The notes beneath the pieces were generated by a model. That model did not search any database. It was not told the DNA's origin and worked only from the letters and a program-made list of their open reading frames with translations. The translations under genes and the position numbers were made by a program. This document shows, in pieces, positions 15,314-21,945 of a DNA stretch of 32,499 nucleotides (position 1 is the stretch's first letter; every line of letters begins with the position of its first letter). This DNA comes from Thermoplasmata archaeon (GTDB lineage Archaea > Thermoplasmatota > Thermoplasmata > Lutacidiplasmatales > UBA184): positions 1 through 32,499 of the forward strand of contig JASIBA010000128.1 in the NCBI GenBank assembly GCA_030041735.1, read 5' to 3'.

Positions 15314-16894
15314 CTAGGGCCGGCCCGCGGCGGAGACGGTCGGCGAGGCCGGAGCTTCCTCGCGCGCCGCGGTGGGCGCCGCCTGGCCGCTCCGCGTCCC
15401 GTCGGAGAGGAAGCGGAAGTTCCGCAGGCCGAGCGAGAGGAACGCACCGACCAGCCCGATCACCGCGGTGAGCGCGAAGACGGCGAGGTACCCCGCGACG
15501 TGGTAGTTCTGGAACGAGAACCCGGGGTAGACCGTCTGCGAGAACACGTAGCTCGCGAGGATCGAGGTCACGAGCACCGGGCCGATCGCGCTGCCCAGGT
15601 TCCGGAACGTCTGGTTCATCCCGGTCTGGACCCCCATCGTCTTCGGGTCGACCGAGAGCACGATGATGTTCGACATCGAGATCAGGACGCCGACGTTCCC
15701 GACCATGATCGGGATCGACATCACGGCGATCTGGATCGTGGTCGCGTGGAGGCCGATCAGTCCCACCGCCCCCAGGAAGATCAGCGCGAAGCCGACGACC
15801 ATCACCGGCTTCGGCCCGAAGCGGCTGATGGCGCGGCCGAGGAACGGCCCGGTCACCATCATCGAGAGCACTGCCGGGATGAACACGAGGGCCGCGTCGA
15901 ACTCGCTGAGCCCGAAGCCCGGGCTCGGGTACTCGCCGAAGATGATCAGGACCGTGAACAGGAGGAACATCGTCATCCCGACGATCACGCCGTTGATGTT
16001 CGAGATCGCGATGTTCCGCTCCTTGAGCGAGGAGAACTGGACGACCGGGCTCGGCGCCCGGGGCTCCCACCAGAGGAACACCCCGAAGCCGACCAGCGCC
16101 AGCAGGAAGAACTGGGGGACGCCCCACGAGATCGGGCCGAAGGAGTGGCCGGCGAAGTTCGTCCAGCCCCAGTAGGCGCCCTCGGTGATCCCGAGCATGA
16201 GCATGGTCAGGCCGAAGCCGAGGCTCGTGACGCCGGGGATGTCGATCTTCCGCGCGAGGCGGACCACCGACTCGCGGACGAACAGGGTCGCGAGGATGAA
16301 CACCAGGATCGCGATCGGGATGACCGTGTGGTAGGTCAGCTGCCAGCCGTAGTTCTGGGCGATCCAGCCGCCGCCCACGAGCCCCGCGGCCGCCCCGGTC
16401 GCGAACATGCCCGAGAGGACGCCCTGGGCCTGTCCGACCCGGGCCGACGGGAAGATCTCGGGGAGCATGGCGAACCCGAGCGGGAACATCGCCATCCCGA
16501 CGCCCTGGATCGCGCGGACGAGGATCAGCACGTAGATCTGGTTCGGGCGCGAGAGGCCGAACGCCGCGCCGATATTGGGCGAGAATCCGGCGAGGGTGAC
16601 CGCGACGGCGTAGACGCCCATCGCGACGAGGAGGATCCTCTTCTTCCCGTAGATGTCGCCGAGCTTCCCGAAGATCGGGGTCACGACGACGCCGACCAGG
16701 AGGTAGGCGGAGAGGATCCAGGCGATCGTGCTCGCGTCGGTGACGTGGAAGAACGACTCGAAATTGCTGAACGCCGGCAGCACCATCGTCTCCACGTACG
16801 TGACCATGATCGCCATCGCGGCGAGGATGAGCAGCACGCGCCAGGCGTAGCGCGGCTCGTAGGTCCCCGTCCCGGTCGCGACGGTCTCGCTCAT
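15314..16894 (-). CDS. MFS exporter of the DHA2 (EmrB/QacA) type
   Basis: Proton-driven exporter of drugs or other small toxic compounds in the cytoplasmic membrane. The 526-residue product has about 14 hydrophobic spans. Family marks are motif A between spans 2 and 3 (GKLGDIYGKKRILL, about residues 77-90) and the glycine-rich span 5 segment (GMFATGAAAGLVGGGWIAQNYGWQ) corresponding to motif C of antiporters. The C-terminal 35 residues are a polar tail. The start overlaps the MarR stop by ATGA, so the two form one unit and the exporter is almost surely the regulated cargo. Substrate is unknown. The frame is open further upstream inside marR, which is not used. Confidence 0.9.
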   Translation of the reverse strand: MSETVATGTGTYEPRYAWRVLLILAAMAIMVTYVETMVLPAFSNFESFFHVTDASTIAWILSAYLLVGVVVTPIFGKLGDIYGKKRILLVAMGVYAVAVTLAGFSPNIGAAFGLSRPNQIYVLILVRAIQGVGMAMFPLGFAMLPEIFPSARVGQAQGVLSGMFATGAAAGLVGGGWIAQNYGWQLTYHTVIPIAILVFILATLFVRESVVRLARKIDIPGVTSLGFGLTMLMLGITEGAYWGWTNFAGHSFGPISWGVPQFFLLALVGFGVFLWWEPRAPSPVVQFSSLKERNIAISNINGVIVGMTMFLLFTVLIIFGEYPSPGFGLSEFDAALVFIPAVLSMMVTGPFLGRAISRFGPKPVMVVGFALIFLGAVGLIGLHATTIQIAVMSIPIMVGNVGVLISMSNIIVLSVDPKTMGVQTGMNQTFRNLGSAIGPVLVTSILASYVFSQTVYPGFSFQNYHVAGYLAVFALTAVIGLVGAFLSLGLRNFRFLSDGTRSGQAAPTAAREEAPASPTVSAAGRP

Positions 16895-17379
16895 GCCGAC
16901 ACCTCGGGCGGGGTCGGCCACCGGTCGAGCTCCTTCCGCACCTCGCGGAAGACCCGGGCGGCGGTCTGCACGTCCTCCGGCGGCAGGTCGGCGCTCGCCT
17001 CCGCCATGAGGCGGGCGATCTCCGTCCACAGGCGCGACTCGAGCTTCCGACCCTTCGGGGTCATCTCGATCTCGACCGCGCGCCGGTCCTTGGCGGAGCG
17101 GCGCCGGACGAGAAGGCCGGCCGCCTCGAGCTGGTCCAGGTTCGCGGAGGCCGAGGGCGCGGAGACCGCGAGGCAGCGGGAGAGGGTGCCCACCGACGGG
17201 CTGTCCATGCTGGAGACCATGTGGAGCGTCCAGAACTGGCTCATCGAGATCCCGGCCGTCTCGAGCGTCGGCTGGGCGAAGTGGAGGATCGTCTTCATCA
17301 CGCCGTGGACGGCGTCGACGATCTCCGCCGCGGCGGCGGCGTTCGCGGTGCGGCGGGCGGGGGCGGCGAGAGCGGTCAT
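16891..17379 (-). CDS. MarR-family transcriptional repressor
   Basis: Winged-helix dimer regulator, probably a ligand-released repressor of itself and the exporter. The 162 residues show the N-terminal dimer helix, the recognition region SVGTLSRCLAVSAPSASANLDQLEAAGLLVRR (about 61-92) and the wing KDRRAVEIEMTPKGRKL (about 96-112), all standard. It is followed by a dimerisation helix. The ATG lies 15 bases after the expected start of transcription. Two matching palindromes of the form CTAA-N3-TTAG lie between its TATA-like box and the start codon, the classic layout for autorepression. Its stop overlaps the exporter start. Confidence 0.92.
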   Translation of the reverse strand: MTALAAPARRTANAAAAAEIVDAVHGVMKTILHFAQPTLETAGISMSQFWTLHMVSSMDSPSVGTLSRCLAVSAPSASANLDQLEAAGLLVRRRSAKDRRAVEIEMTPKGRKLESRLWTEIARLMAEASADLPPEDVQTAARVFREVRKELDRWPTPPEVSA

Positions 17380-17386
17380 GAGGGCA

Positions 17387-17399
17387 CCTAACTGTTAGG
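17387..17399. promoter_or_regulatory. MarR operator, proximal palindrome
   Basis: CCTAACTGTTAGG, a perfect 6-base inverted repeat around one base, lies eight bases before the marR start codon and over the expected transcription start. It shares the CTAA-N3-TTAG core with the second palindrome 16 bases away (centre to centre). Binding here would block initiation. Confidence 0.7.
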
Positions 17400-17402
17400 C
17401 TG

Positions 17403-17415
17403 TCTAAACATTAGA
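17403..17415. promoter_or_regulatory. MarR operator, distal palindrome
   Basis: TCTAAACATTAGA, a perfect 5-base inverted repeat around ACA, abuts the TATA-like box. Its centre is 16 bases, about one and a half helical turns, from the proximal palindrome, and the two share the core CTAA-N3-TTAG. Confidence 0.7.
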
Positions 17416-17424
17416 GAATATAAC
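17416..17424 (-). promoter_or_regulatory. TATA-like box of the marR-exporter unit
   Basis: GTTATATTC on the minus strand, about 41 bases before the marR ATG. Normal spacing places transcription start near 17394, inside the proximal operator. The 17400-17430 stretch is the most A/T-rich patch in the region. Confidence 0.65.
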
Positions 17425-17435
17425 TATTCGCCCGC

Positions 17436-17843
17436 CTAAGCAAGCGCGTAGCGGGCGAGCTCGATGAGGTCCTGAAGTCGCGGGCGGGCGTCGGCGGGCA
17501 CCGTCCGTGGGCCCCAGGCGGCGACGATCGCCCCGGCGGGGAACGCCGGGTCCCGTCCGGCGTTCGCGGAGCCGAGCGCCGAGGGGAGCCCGCGGCGGTC
17601 GATCTCGAGCAGCAGGACGAGCGCGCCCACCGGCCCCGACTCGACCGCGATCCCGGCCCGGCGGGCGGTCCCCCAGGTCTCCACGCGAGCCTCCTCGTCG
17701 TGCAGGTGCGCGATCCGGGCGGTGCGGCCCGGCGGGCGTCGGGCTCCCTTCGGCGCCGCGCGCCAGGCGATCTTCCCGCCGGCCTCGCGGTAGCGGGCGA
17801 GCAGCCCGGGATCGATCGGTAGGACGGTGGCCGGTGCGCTCAT
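17436..17843 (-). CDS. Unknown 135-residue protein coupled to the DUF2400 gene
   Basis: I do not recognise this family. The product starts MSAPATVLPIDPGLLARYRE and is soluble, with no signal, membrane span or cysteine. It alternates basic stretches (APKGARRPPGRTARI) with hydrophobic strands (GPVGALVLLLEIDRRG and AGAIVAAWGPRTVP), consistent with a small alpha/beta fold. Its ATG overlaps the stop of the DUF2400 gene as ATGA, so the two are made together. This suggests a shared role, perhaps in nucleic-acid upkeep if DUF2400 is a glycosylase relative. The coding case rests on the overlap, codon pattern and length. Confidence 0.7.
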   Translation of the reverse strand: MSAPATVLPIDPGLLARYREAGGKIAWRAAPKGARRPPGRTARIAHLHDEEARVETWGTARRAGIAVESGPVGALVLLLEIDRRGLPSALGSANAGRDPAFPAGAIVAAWGPRTVPADARPRLQDLIELARYALA

Positions 17844-18727
17844 GCGGCGACGTTCCGACCGTGCCAGAGGCGGCAGTCCGGCCGCACGGAGCACGGCCCG
17901 CAGACGGCGAGGTCCCGGTGCTTCGGGCAGTCGCCCGAGATCCCCGTGTGGCACAGCACGAAGTCGTAGCGGATCGGATCGAGCGGATCCACCCGTCGGA
18001 GGGCCTCGGTGACCTCCTCGACCGCCCGCCACGAGCGGGTCTTCCGCCCCGTGAGTCCGAGGTGGTAGGAGATCCAGTAGACGTGCTGGTCGAGCGGGAT
18101 CCGGAGCTCCCCCGTGGGGACCTGTCGCCAGCACCCCAGGTCGGGGTAGCGGTCGCGGACCATCCACCGCACGAAGAGGGTCATCCGCTTGCAGGGGCTG
18201 CGGGACCGGTCGAGCGGGCTCGGGAACAGGGCCGCGTATCCGGCCGGGGGTCGGCCGAGGACGCGCTCCCGGCCTTCGCCGCGCAGCGCGCGCGCGAGCC
18301 GATCGAGTCCGCCGGAAAACCCGCCCTCCTCCCATCCCGCGACGAACGCGCTCTCGAGCGAGGCATGCCGGCGATAATGGTCCGCGAGGACGCGACAGAG
18401 GTAGTCGATCTGGTCCCCGCGGATCCACCGGTGCCGGAATCCCCGGAGGCGACGCGCGCGCTCGCGGCCGTGGGCGGGATCGACCAGCCAGGCGACGTCG
18501 CCGCCGGCGAGCCCGGCCACGCGGCGAATCGCGCCGCGGATCGCGGTCGTGTTGCCGATCGCGAGGGTGGCCCCGAGGATGCCCGCGATCTCGGCCCGCT
18601 TCGGGTCGGTCGCGAGCGCCCGGATCGGGGCGATCGGGTCGTCCGCGAGCGACCGATCGAACGGAAAGCGCGCGTAGAGCTGCTCCAGGTGCCGGGGCAG
18701 TTCGGGGGTCGGCCGGTAGGCCCTCAT
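17840..18727 (-). CDS. DUF2400/TIGR02757 family protein, helix-hairpin-helix glycosylase-like, with Cys cluster
   Basis: The family has no proven reaction that I know of. Its helical fold has been compared with base-excision glycosylases. The 295 residues carry the family blocks IAGILGATLAIGNTTAIRGAI (about 47-67), the FRHRWIRGDQIDYLC segment near 97, SRSPCKRMTLFVRWMVR near 175, IPLDQHVYWISYHLGLTGRK near 210 and DPIRYDFVLCHTGISG near 250. The end has four cysteines spaced Cx8Cx2Cx5C (267, 276, 279, 285), very like the Cx6Cx2Cx5C iron-sulfur cluster of endonuclease III. A TATA-like box 27 bases before the ATG suggests a leaderless message. Confidence 0.85.
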   Translation of the reverse strand: MRAYRPTPELPRHLEQLYARFPFDRSLADDPIAPIRALATDPKRAEIAGILGATLAIGNTTAIRGAIRRVAGLAGGDVAWLVDPAHGRERARRLRGFRHRWIRGDQIDYLCRVLADHYRRHASLESAFVAGWEEGGFSGGLDRLARALRGEGRERVLGRPPAGYAALFPSPLDRSRSPCKRMTLFVRWMVRDRYPDLGCWRQVPTGELRIPLDQHVYWISYHLGLTGRKTRSWRAVEEVTEALRRVDPLDPIRYDFVLCHTGISGDCPKHRDLAVCGPCSVRPDCRLWHGRNVAA

Positions 18728-18750
18728 CCGAGCCGAGCACCCGGGCCGGG

Positions 18751-18758
18751 GATTTACC
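18751..18758 (-). promoter_or_regulatory. TATA-like box of the DUF2400 unit
   Basis: GGTAAATC on the minus strand, centred 27 bases before the ATG at 18727. It lies in the short gap after the DsbA-like gene, so DUF2400 can be transcribed separately. Confidence 0.5.
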
Positions 18759-18773
18759 GTTGGCCGCGGCCGC

Positions 18774-19382
18774 TCAGCCGACCAGAGCGGCCCGCAGCGC
18801 GTCGAAGTCGTACCGGCCCACGACGAGCCGGCCGTTCGCGAAGAACGTCGGCGTCGCCTCGACCCCGGCCTCTTGGCCGCTCTCGAGGTCCTCGGTGACG
18901 CGGCGTCGCGGCGCCCCCGAGTCGAGGTCCCGGCGGAACACGGCCATGTCGATGGGCAGGGCCCGCGCGAGGCGGTCGTAGAGGGCCGGGGAAAGCTCGG
19001 TCTGGTGCTCGAAGAGCCGGTCGTGCATCAGCCAGAACTTGCCCTGGTGGTCCGCGGCCTCGGCGGCCTCGGCCGCCGGGAAGGAGTTCGGGTGGATCGT
19101 CGGCTGCGGGAAGTTGCGGAAGACGTAGCAGAGATCGTCGCCGAGGTCCCGGACGAGCTCGCGGACCGCCTCGATCCCGTCGAGGCAGTTGGGGCACTCG
19201 TAGTCCCCGTACTCGACCAGCGTGTACTTCGCCCCGAGCTCCCCGATCCGATGGTCCCGATCCCCGACCGGCAACACCAGCTCGGGCAGCCGGGCGCTGT
19301 CGCTCGCATCCGCGCGCCGCACGCCGCGCCGGCCCGCCGATACCTTCGCCGGGGTCGGTTCTGTTCCCGCCAGGGGTACCAC
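18774..19382 (-). CDS. DsbA-family thioredoxin-fold protein
   Basis: Predicted thiol-disulfide oxidoreductase. With a GTG start at 19382 it has 202 residues. A polar N-terminal stretch of about 30 is followed by the domain blocks YTLVEYGDYECPNCLDGIEA (active site CPNC, Cys63 and Cys66), the helical insert FRNFPQPTIHPNSFPAAEAAEAA with HQGKFWLMHDRLFEHQ, and the cis-proline strand VEATPTFFANGRLVVG. This is the type often annotated with NhaA or protein-disulfide isomerase, and it lacks a signal peptide or anchor, so it probably acts in the cytosol. The frame is open to an ATG at 19433, but a TATA-like box falls between, 27 bases before the GTG, so the shorter form is preferred. Confidence 0.85.
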   Translation of the reverse strand: MVPLAGTEPTPAKVSAGRRGVRRADASDSARLPELVLPVGDRDHRIGELGAKYTLVEYGDYECPNCLDGIEAVRELVRDLGDDLCYVFRNFPQPTIHPNSFPAAEAAEAADHQGKFWLMHDRLFEHQTELSPALYDRLARALPIDMAVFRRDLDSGAPRRRVTEDLESGQEAGVEATPTFFANGRLVVGRYDFDALRAALVG

Positions 19383-19404
19383 CGCGGGTCGGGAGACGCC
19401 CGCC

Positions 19405-19412
19405 CATTTAGG
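19405..19412 (-). promoter_or_regulatory. TATA-like box of the DsbA-like gene
   Basis: CCTAAATG on the minus strand, centred about 27 bases before the GTG at 19382. It is the main reason for choosing that start over the ATG at 19433. Confidence 0.45.
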
Positions 19413-19435
19413 TTCCTCGACGGGGCTCCCCAACG

Positions 19436-19443
19436 CCTAATTC
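19436..19443 (+). promoter_or_regulatory. TATA-like box of the DNA polymerase X gene
   Basis: CCTAATTC centred about 28 bases before the ATG at 19468, in the 85-base divergent gap shared with the DsbA-like gene. It predicts a leaderless message. Confidence 0.5.
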
Positions 19444-19467
19444 AGCCCTCCCCGTATCGGCCCGCGG

Positions 19468-21129
19468 ATGTCGACGAACTCCGACGCGGCGGAGATGTTC
19501 CGGGAGATCGCCGACCTCCTCGACGTGCTGGGCGAGAAGTTCAAGCCCGAGGCGTACCGCCGGGCCGCCCGCTCGATCGAGAGCCTGACCGAGGACCTGA
19601 AGGCGGTCGCCGCGCGCGGCGACCTGCGGACGATCCCCGGGGTGGGGGAGGCGATCGCGGAGAAGATCGAGGAGTATCTCAAGACCGGCAAGGTCGACTA
19701 CTACGAGCGCCTGACGAAGCAGGTCCCGCCGGGGATCGCGGACCTCCTTCGGCTCCCCGGCCTCGGCCCGAAGACGGCCCGCCGGTTCTGGCTCGAGCTC
19801 GGGGTCGAGGGACCGAACGAGCTCGCCGCGGCGATCGACGCGGGCCGCCTCACCGGGCTCAAGGGGTTCGGACCGAAGAAGATCGAGCAGGTGCGCGCGG
19901 CTCTCGCGGCGGCCAAGGCGGCCCCCCCGTCCGGGCGCCTGCCGATCGAGGAGGCCTACCCGATCGCGCAGCGGCTCCTCGCGGGGCTGCGGGCCTCCGC
20001 GGGGGCCGAGCAGCTCGAGATCGCCGGCAGCTTCCGCCGGTGCCGGGAGACGGTCGGGGACCTGGACCTGCTCGCAACGTCCCAGACCCCGGCGCGGGTG
20101 TTCGACACGTTCAGCGCGCTTCCCGACGTCCGGGAGGTCCGGCTCCGGGGACCGACCAAGGAGACCGTCCTCCTGACGAACGGGCTGCAGGTCGACCTCC
20201 GGGTCGTCGAGCCCGAGGAGTTCGGCGCCGCGCTGCTCTACTCCACCGGGTCGAAGGACCACAACGTGCACCTGCGGACGATCGCGCGGGACCGCGGCCT
20301 CAAGATCAACGAGTACGGCATCTACCGCGGCGAGGAGCGCGTCGGCGGTCGGACCGAGGAGGAGATGTACCGGGCGCTCCGGCTCTCCTGGATCCCGCCC
20401 GAAATCCGGGAGGACCGCGGCGAGGTCGAGCAGGCCGCGCGGGGGGCCGTCCCGCGCCTGGTCGAGGCGGGCGACCTGACCGGCGACCTCCACGTCCACC
20501 TGCCCGACGAGGCGCGCCCGGCGGACGTCGATCGGGTGGTCGCCGGGGCGCGGCAGGCGAAGCTGCGCTACGTCGGGATCGTCGTGGCCGGCGAGCGCGC
20601 CGACGGCTCGAGGTTCGAGCTCCCGCGGCCCGTTCTCGAACGCATCGCCCACGAGAGCGGGACGTCGCTCCGTCTCGAGCGCGTGCGGGAAGTTCCCGCG
20701 GACGGTCTCCCGGAATCGTGGCCCGCCGGGGAGGATCGCATCGTGGTCCGGCCGACGCGGGGCGTCCCCCGGCCTCCTTCCCGGAAGCCGGGACCCACGC
20801 TCGGGCCGATCGTGGCCCACCTCGGAGGTGAGGAGGCCGCGCGGCCCTGGATCGAGTGGCTCCGCGGTGCCTCGGGCGCGATCGAGGTCGGCCCGGGACC
20901 GGAGCGGATCGACTCGGTCTCCGCGCGGGCCGCGCTGGAGGCGGGGATCGGGCTCTGCGTGGTGACCGGCGTCGGCCGCGACCCGGACGACCCGGCCGCC
21001 CCAATCTCGCTCGGGTTCGCGCGCCGGGCCGGTGCGGAGAAGGGGTCGGTGCGGAACGCGGCGTCGCCGGCGTCCGTTACCCGGAACGGGTCGGCGGCAC
21101 GGACGGCACGAAGCCGCTCCGGGGCGTGA
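19468..21129 (+). CDS. polX: DNA polymerase X (PolX) with decayed PHP domain
   Basis: Family-X repair polymerase for gap filling in base-excision repair. The 553 residues begin with the 8-kDa helix-hairpin-helix domain (DLRTIPGVGEAIAEKIEEYL near 52-71 and LLRLPGLGPKTARRFW near 93). The catalytic palm is intact: GSFRRCRETVGDLDLL with Asp198 and Asp200, and the third aspartate Asp243 in GLQVDLRVV. KINEYGIYRG near 280 is also typical. The C-terminal PHP domain starts GDLHVH at 339-344 but then lacks the usual TDHS, G-E and late His or Asp metal motifs, so its 3'-5' exonuclease activity is probably lost. The last 25 or so residues are low-complexity and overlap the facing zinc-protein gene by 53 bases. 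Confidence 0.92.
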   Translation: MSTNSDAAEMFREIADLLDVLGEKFKPEAYRRAARSIESLTEDLKAVAARGDLRTIPGVGEAIAEKIEEYLKTGKVDYYERLTKQVPPGIADLLRLPGLGPKTARRFWLELGVEGPNELAAAIDAGRLTGLKGFGPKKIEQVRAALAAAKAAPPSGRLPIEEAYPIAQRLLAGLRASAGAEQLEIAGSFRRCRETVGDLDLLATSQTPARVFDTFSALPDVREVRLRGPTKETVLLTNGLQVDLRVVEPEEFGAALLYSTGSKDHNVHLRTIARDRGLKINEYGIYRGEERVGGRTEEEMYRALRLSWIPPEIREDRGEVEQAARGAVPRLVEAGDLTGDLHVHLPDEARPADVDRVVAGARQAKLRYVGIVVAGERADGSRFELPRPVLERIAHESGTSLRLERVREVPADGLPESWPAGEDRIVVRPTRGVPRPPSRKPGPTLGPIVAHLGGEEAARPWIEWLRGASGAIEVGPGPERIDSVSARAALEAGIGLCVVTGVGRDPDDPAAPISLGFARRAGAEKGSVRNAASPASVTRNGSAARTARSRSGA

Positions 21130-21457
21130 CCGTCCGGCCGCCCGAGACCGCCGCCGCGTTGGTCGCGGCCGCGAGGCAGCTCGCGCAGCGGTGCGCGGAC
21201 GGCTCGACGCCGTGGCGCCAGTAGCAGTCGAGGCAGAGGGCCCGGCCGCACCCCCAGCAGCGGGGGGTCGATCCGCCGTAGTGGAGGGGCGCGGCGCAGC
21301 TCACGCACGCGCGGGGCACCGCGAGCGGGTTCGTTCGGAAGGCCGGCGGCTCGGCGGGCCGGGCCTTGGGGCCCGGACGGGGGCTCGTGGCGGGGCTCGG
21401 AGGTGCCGGGCGTCCCGGAACCTCCGCCGCTCCCGGGCGGCGGCGGCTGTCAGGCAC
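21077..21457 (-). CDS. Eight-cysteine zinc-binding protein, RING- or B-box-like
   Basis: The precise family is not recognised. From the GTG at 21457 the product has 126 residues: a Pro and Arg rich, probably unfolded N-terminal half, then a compact zinc domain CVSC-x11-CWGCGRALCLDCYWRHG-x6-CASC with four CxxC pairs. This is enough for two zinc sites, possibly cross-braced. The C-terminal tail is polar and lies over the end of polX on the other strand. A TATA-like box about 29 bases before 21457 favours this start over the GTG at 21472, which would add five residues. Archaeal proteins of this kind may bind ubiquitin-like systems or nucleic acid. Neither is supported by neighbours here. Confidence 0.65.
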   Translation of the reverse strand: MPDSRRRPGAAEVPGRPAPPSPATSPRPGPKARPAEPPAFRTNPLAVPRACVSCAAPLHYGGSTPRCWGCGRALCLDCYWRHGVEPSAHRCASCLAAATNAAAVSGGRTVTPRSGFVPSVPPTRSG

Positions 21458-21482
21458 GGGACGTCGCACCACGCGGGGGTTC

Positions 21483-21489
21483 TTATTCG
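21483..21489 (-). promoter_or_regulatory. TATA-like box of the eight-cysteine protein gene
   Basis: CGAATAA on the minus strand, centred about 29 bases before the GTG at 21457, and only about 14 before the alternative GTG at 21472, which therefore fits the archaeal spacing less well. Confidence 0.45.
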
Positions 21490-21558
21490 CTCGTCTCGAC
21501 GACCGCCCGTTCCAGTGGACGACGACGTTGAAGTAGGCGGCCCCCGAGCGCCCCCGGT

Positions 21559-21900
21559 GTGAGCGGAGGCCGCCGTCCCGCTGACGGACGCGGACGCAAG
21601 TCTCCGTCCGAACTCCCCCGCTCGAACGCGGCCATCCCGGTCGCGGTCGCGCTGGTCGTCCTGGGGCTCTATCTCGGAACCTACACGATTCTGATAACGG
21701 CCGTCCTCGGACTGGTCCTGCTCGTGTCGGCCGGCTCGCTGCTCTCGACCCGCGTGAACCCCCTCAGCCCCACGTTCTACCTGACCCGGAAGCCCTCGTT
21801 CCTCGCGATCGGGACCGTCTTCCTGGGCGCCCTGGTGCTGTTCGGCGCGGCCTACCTGCTCTGGACCCAGCGCGGGGGACCGATCATGCCGCACTTCTAG
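21559..21900 (+). CDS. Small membrane protein of unknown role
   Basis: The family is not recognised. The GTG start gives 113 residues: a basic, soluble N-terminus of about 23 residues, then three hydrophobic spans at about 25-42, 43-62 and 82-101. The loop between spans 2 and 3 reads STRVNPLSPTFYLTRKPSF. The basic start suggests the N-terminus is in the cytosol. No cysteines, no catalytic motif. A weak A/T patch about 28 bases ahead (TTGAAGTA, near 21528-21535) could be its promoter. It lies alone between the divergent zinc-protein gene and the convergent nadA. Confidence 0.65.
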   Translation: MSGGRRPADGRGRKSPSELPRSNAAIPVAVALVVLGLYLGTYTILITAVLGLVLLVSAGSLLSTRVNPLSPTFYLTRKPSFLAIGTVFLGALVLFGAAYLLWTQRGGPIMPHF

Positions 21901-21945
21901 GGAGCTCGCTCGCGCCCCGCACCGGGGGGGCGGAACCGACCCGGG

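Noticed and set aside
11992-15447. 1151-codon minus-strand open frame opposite nrdJ
   Set aside because: Low-complexity Arg, Val, Asp shadow of the well-supported nrdJ. Open only because stop codons are rare in this GC-rich DNA.
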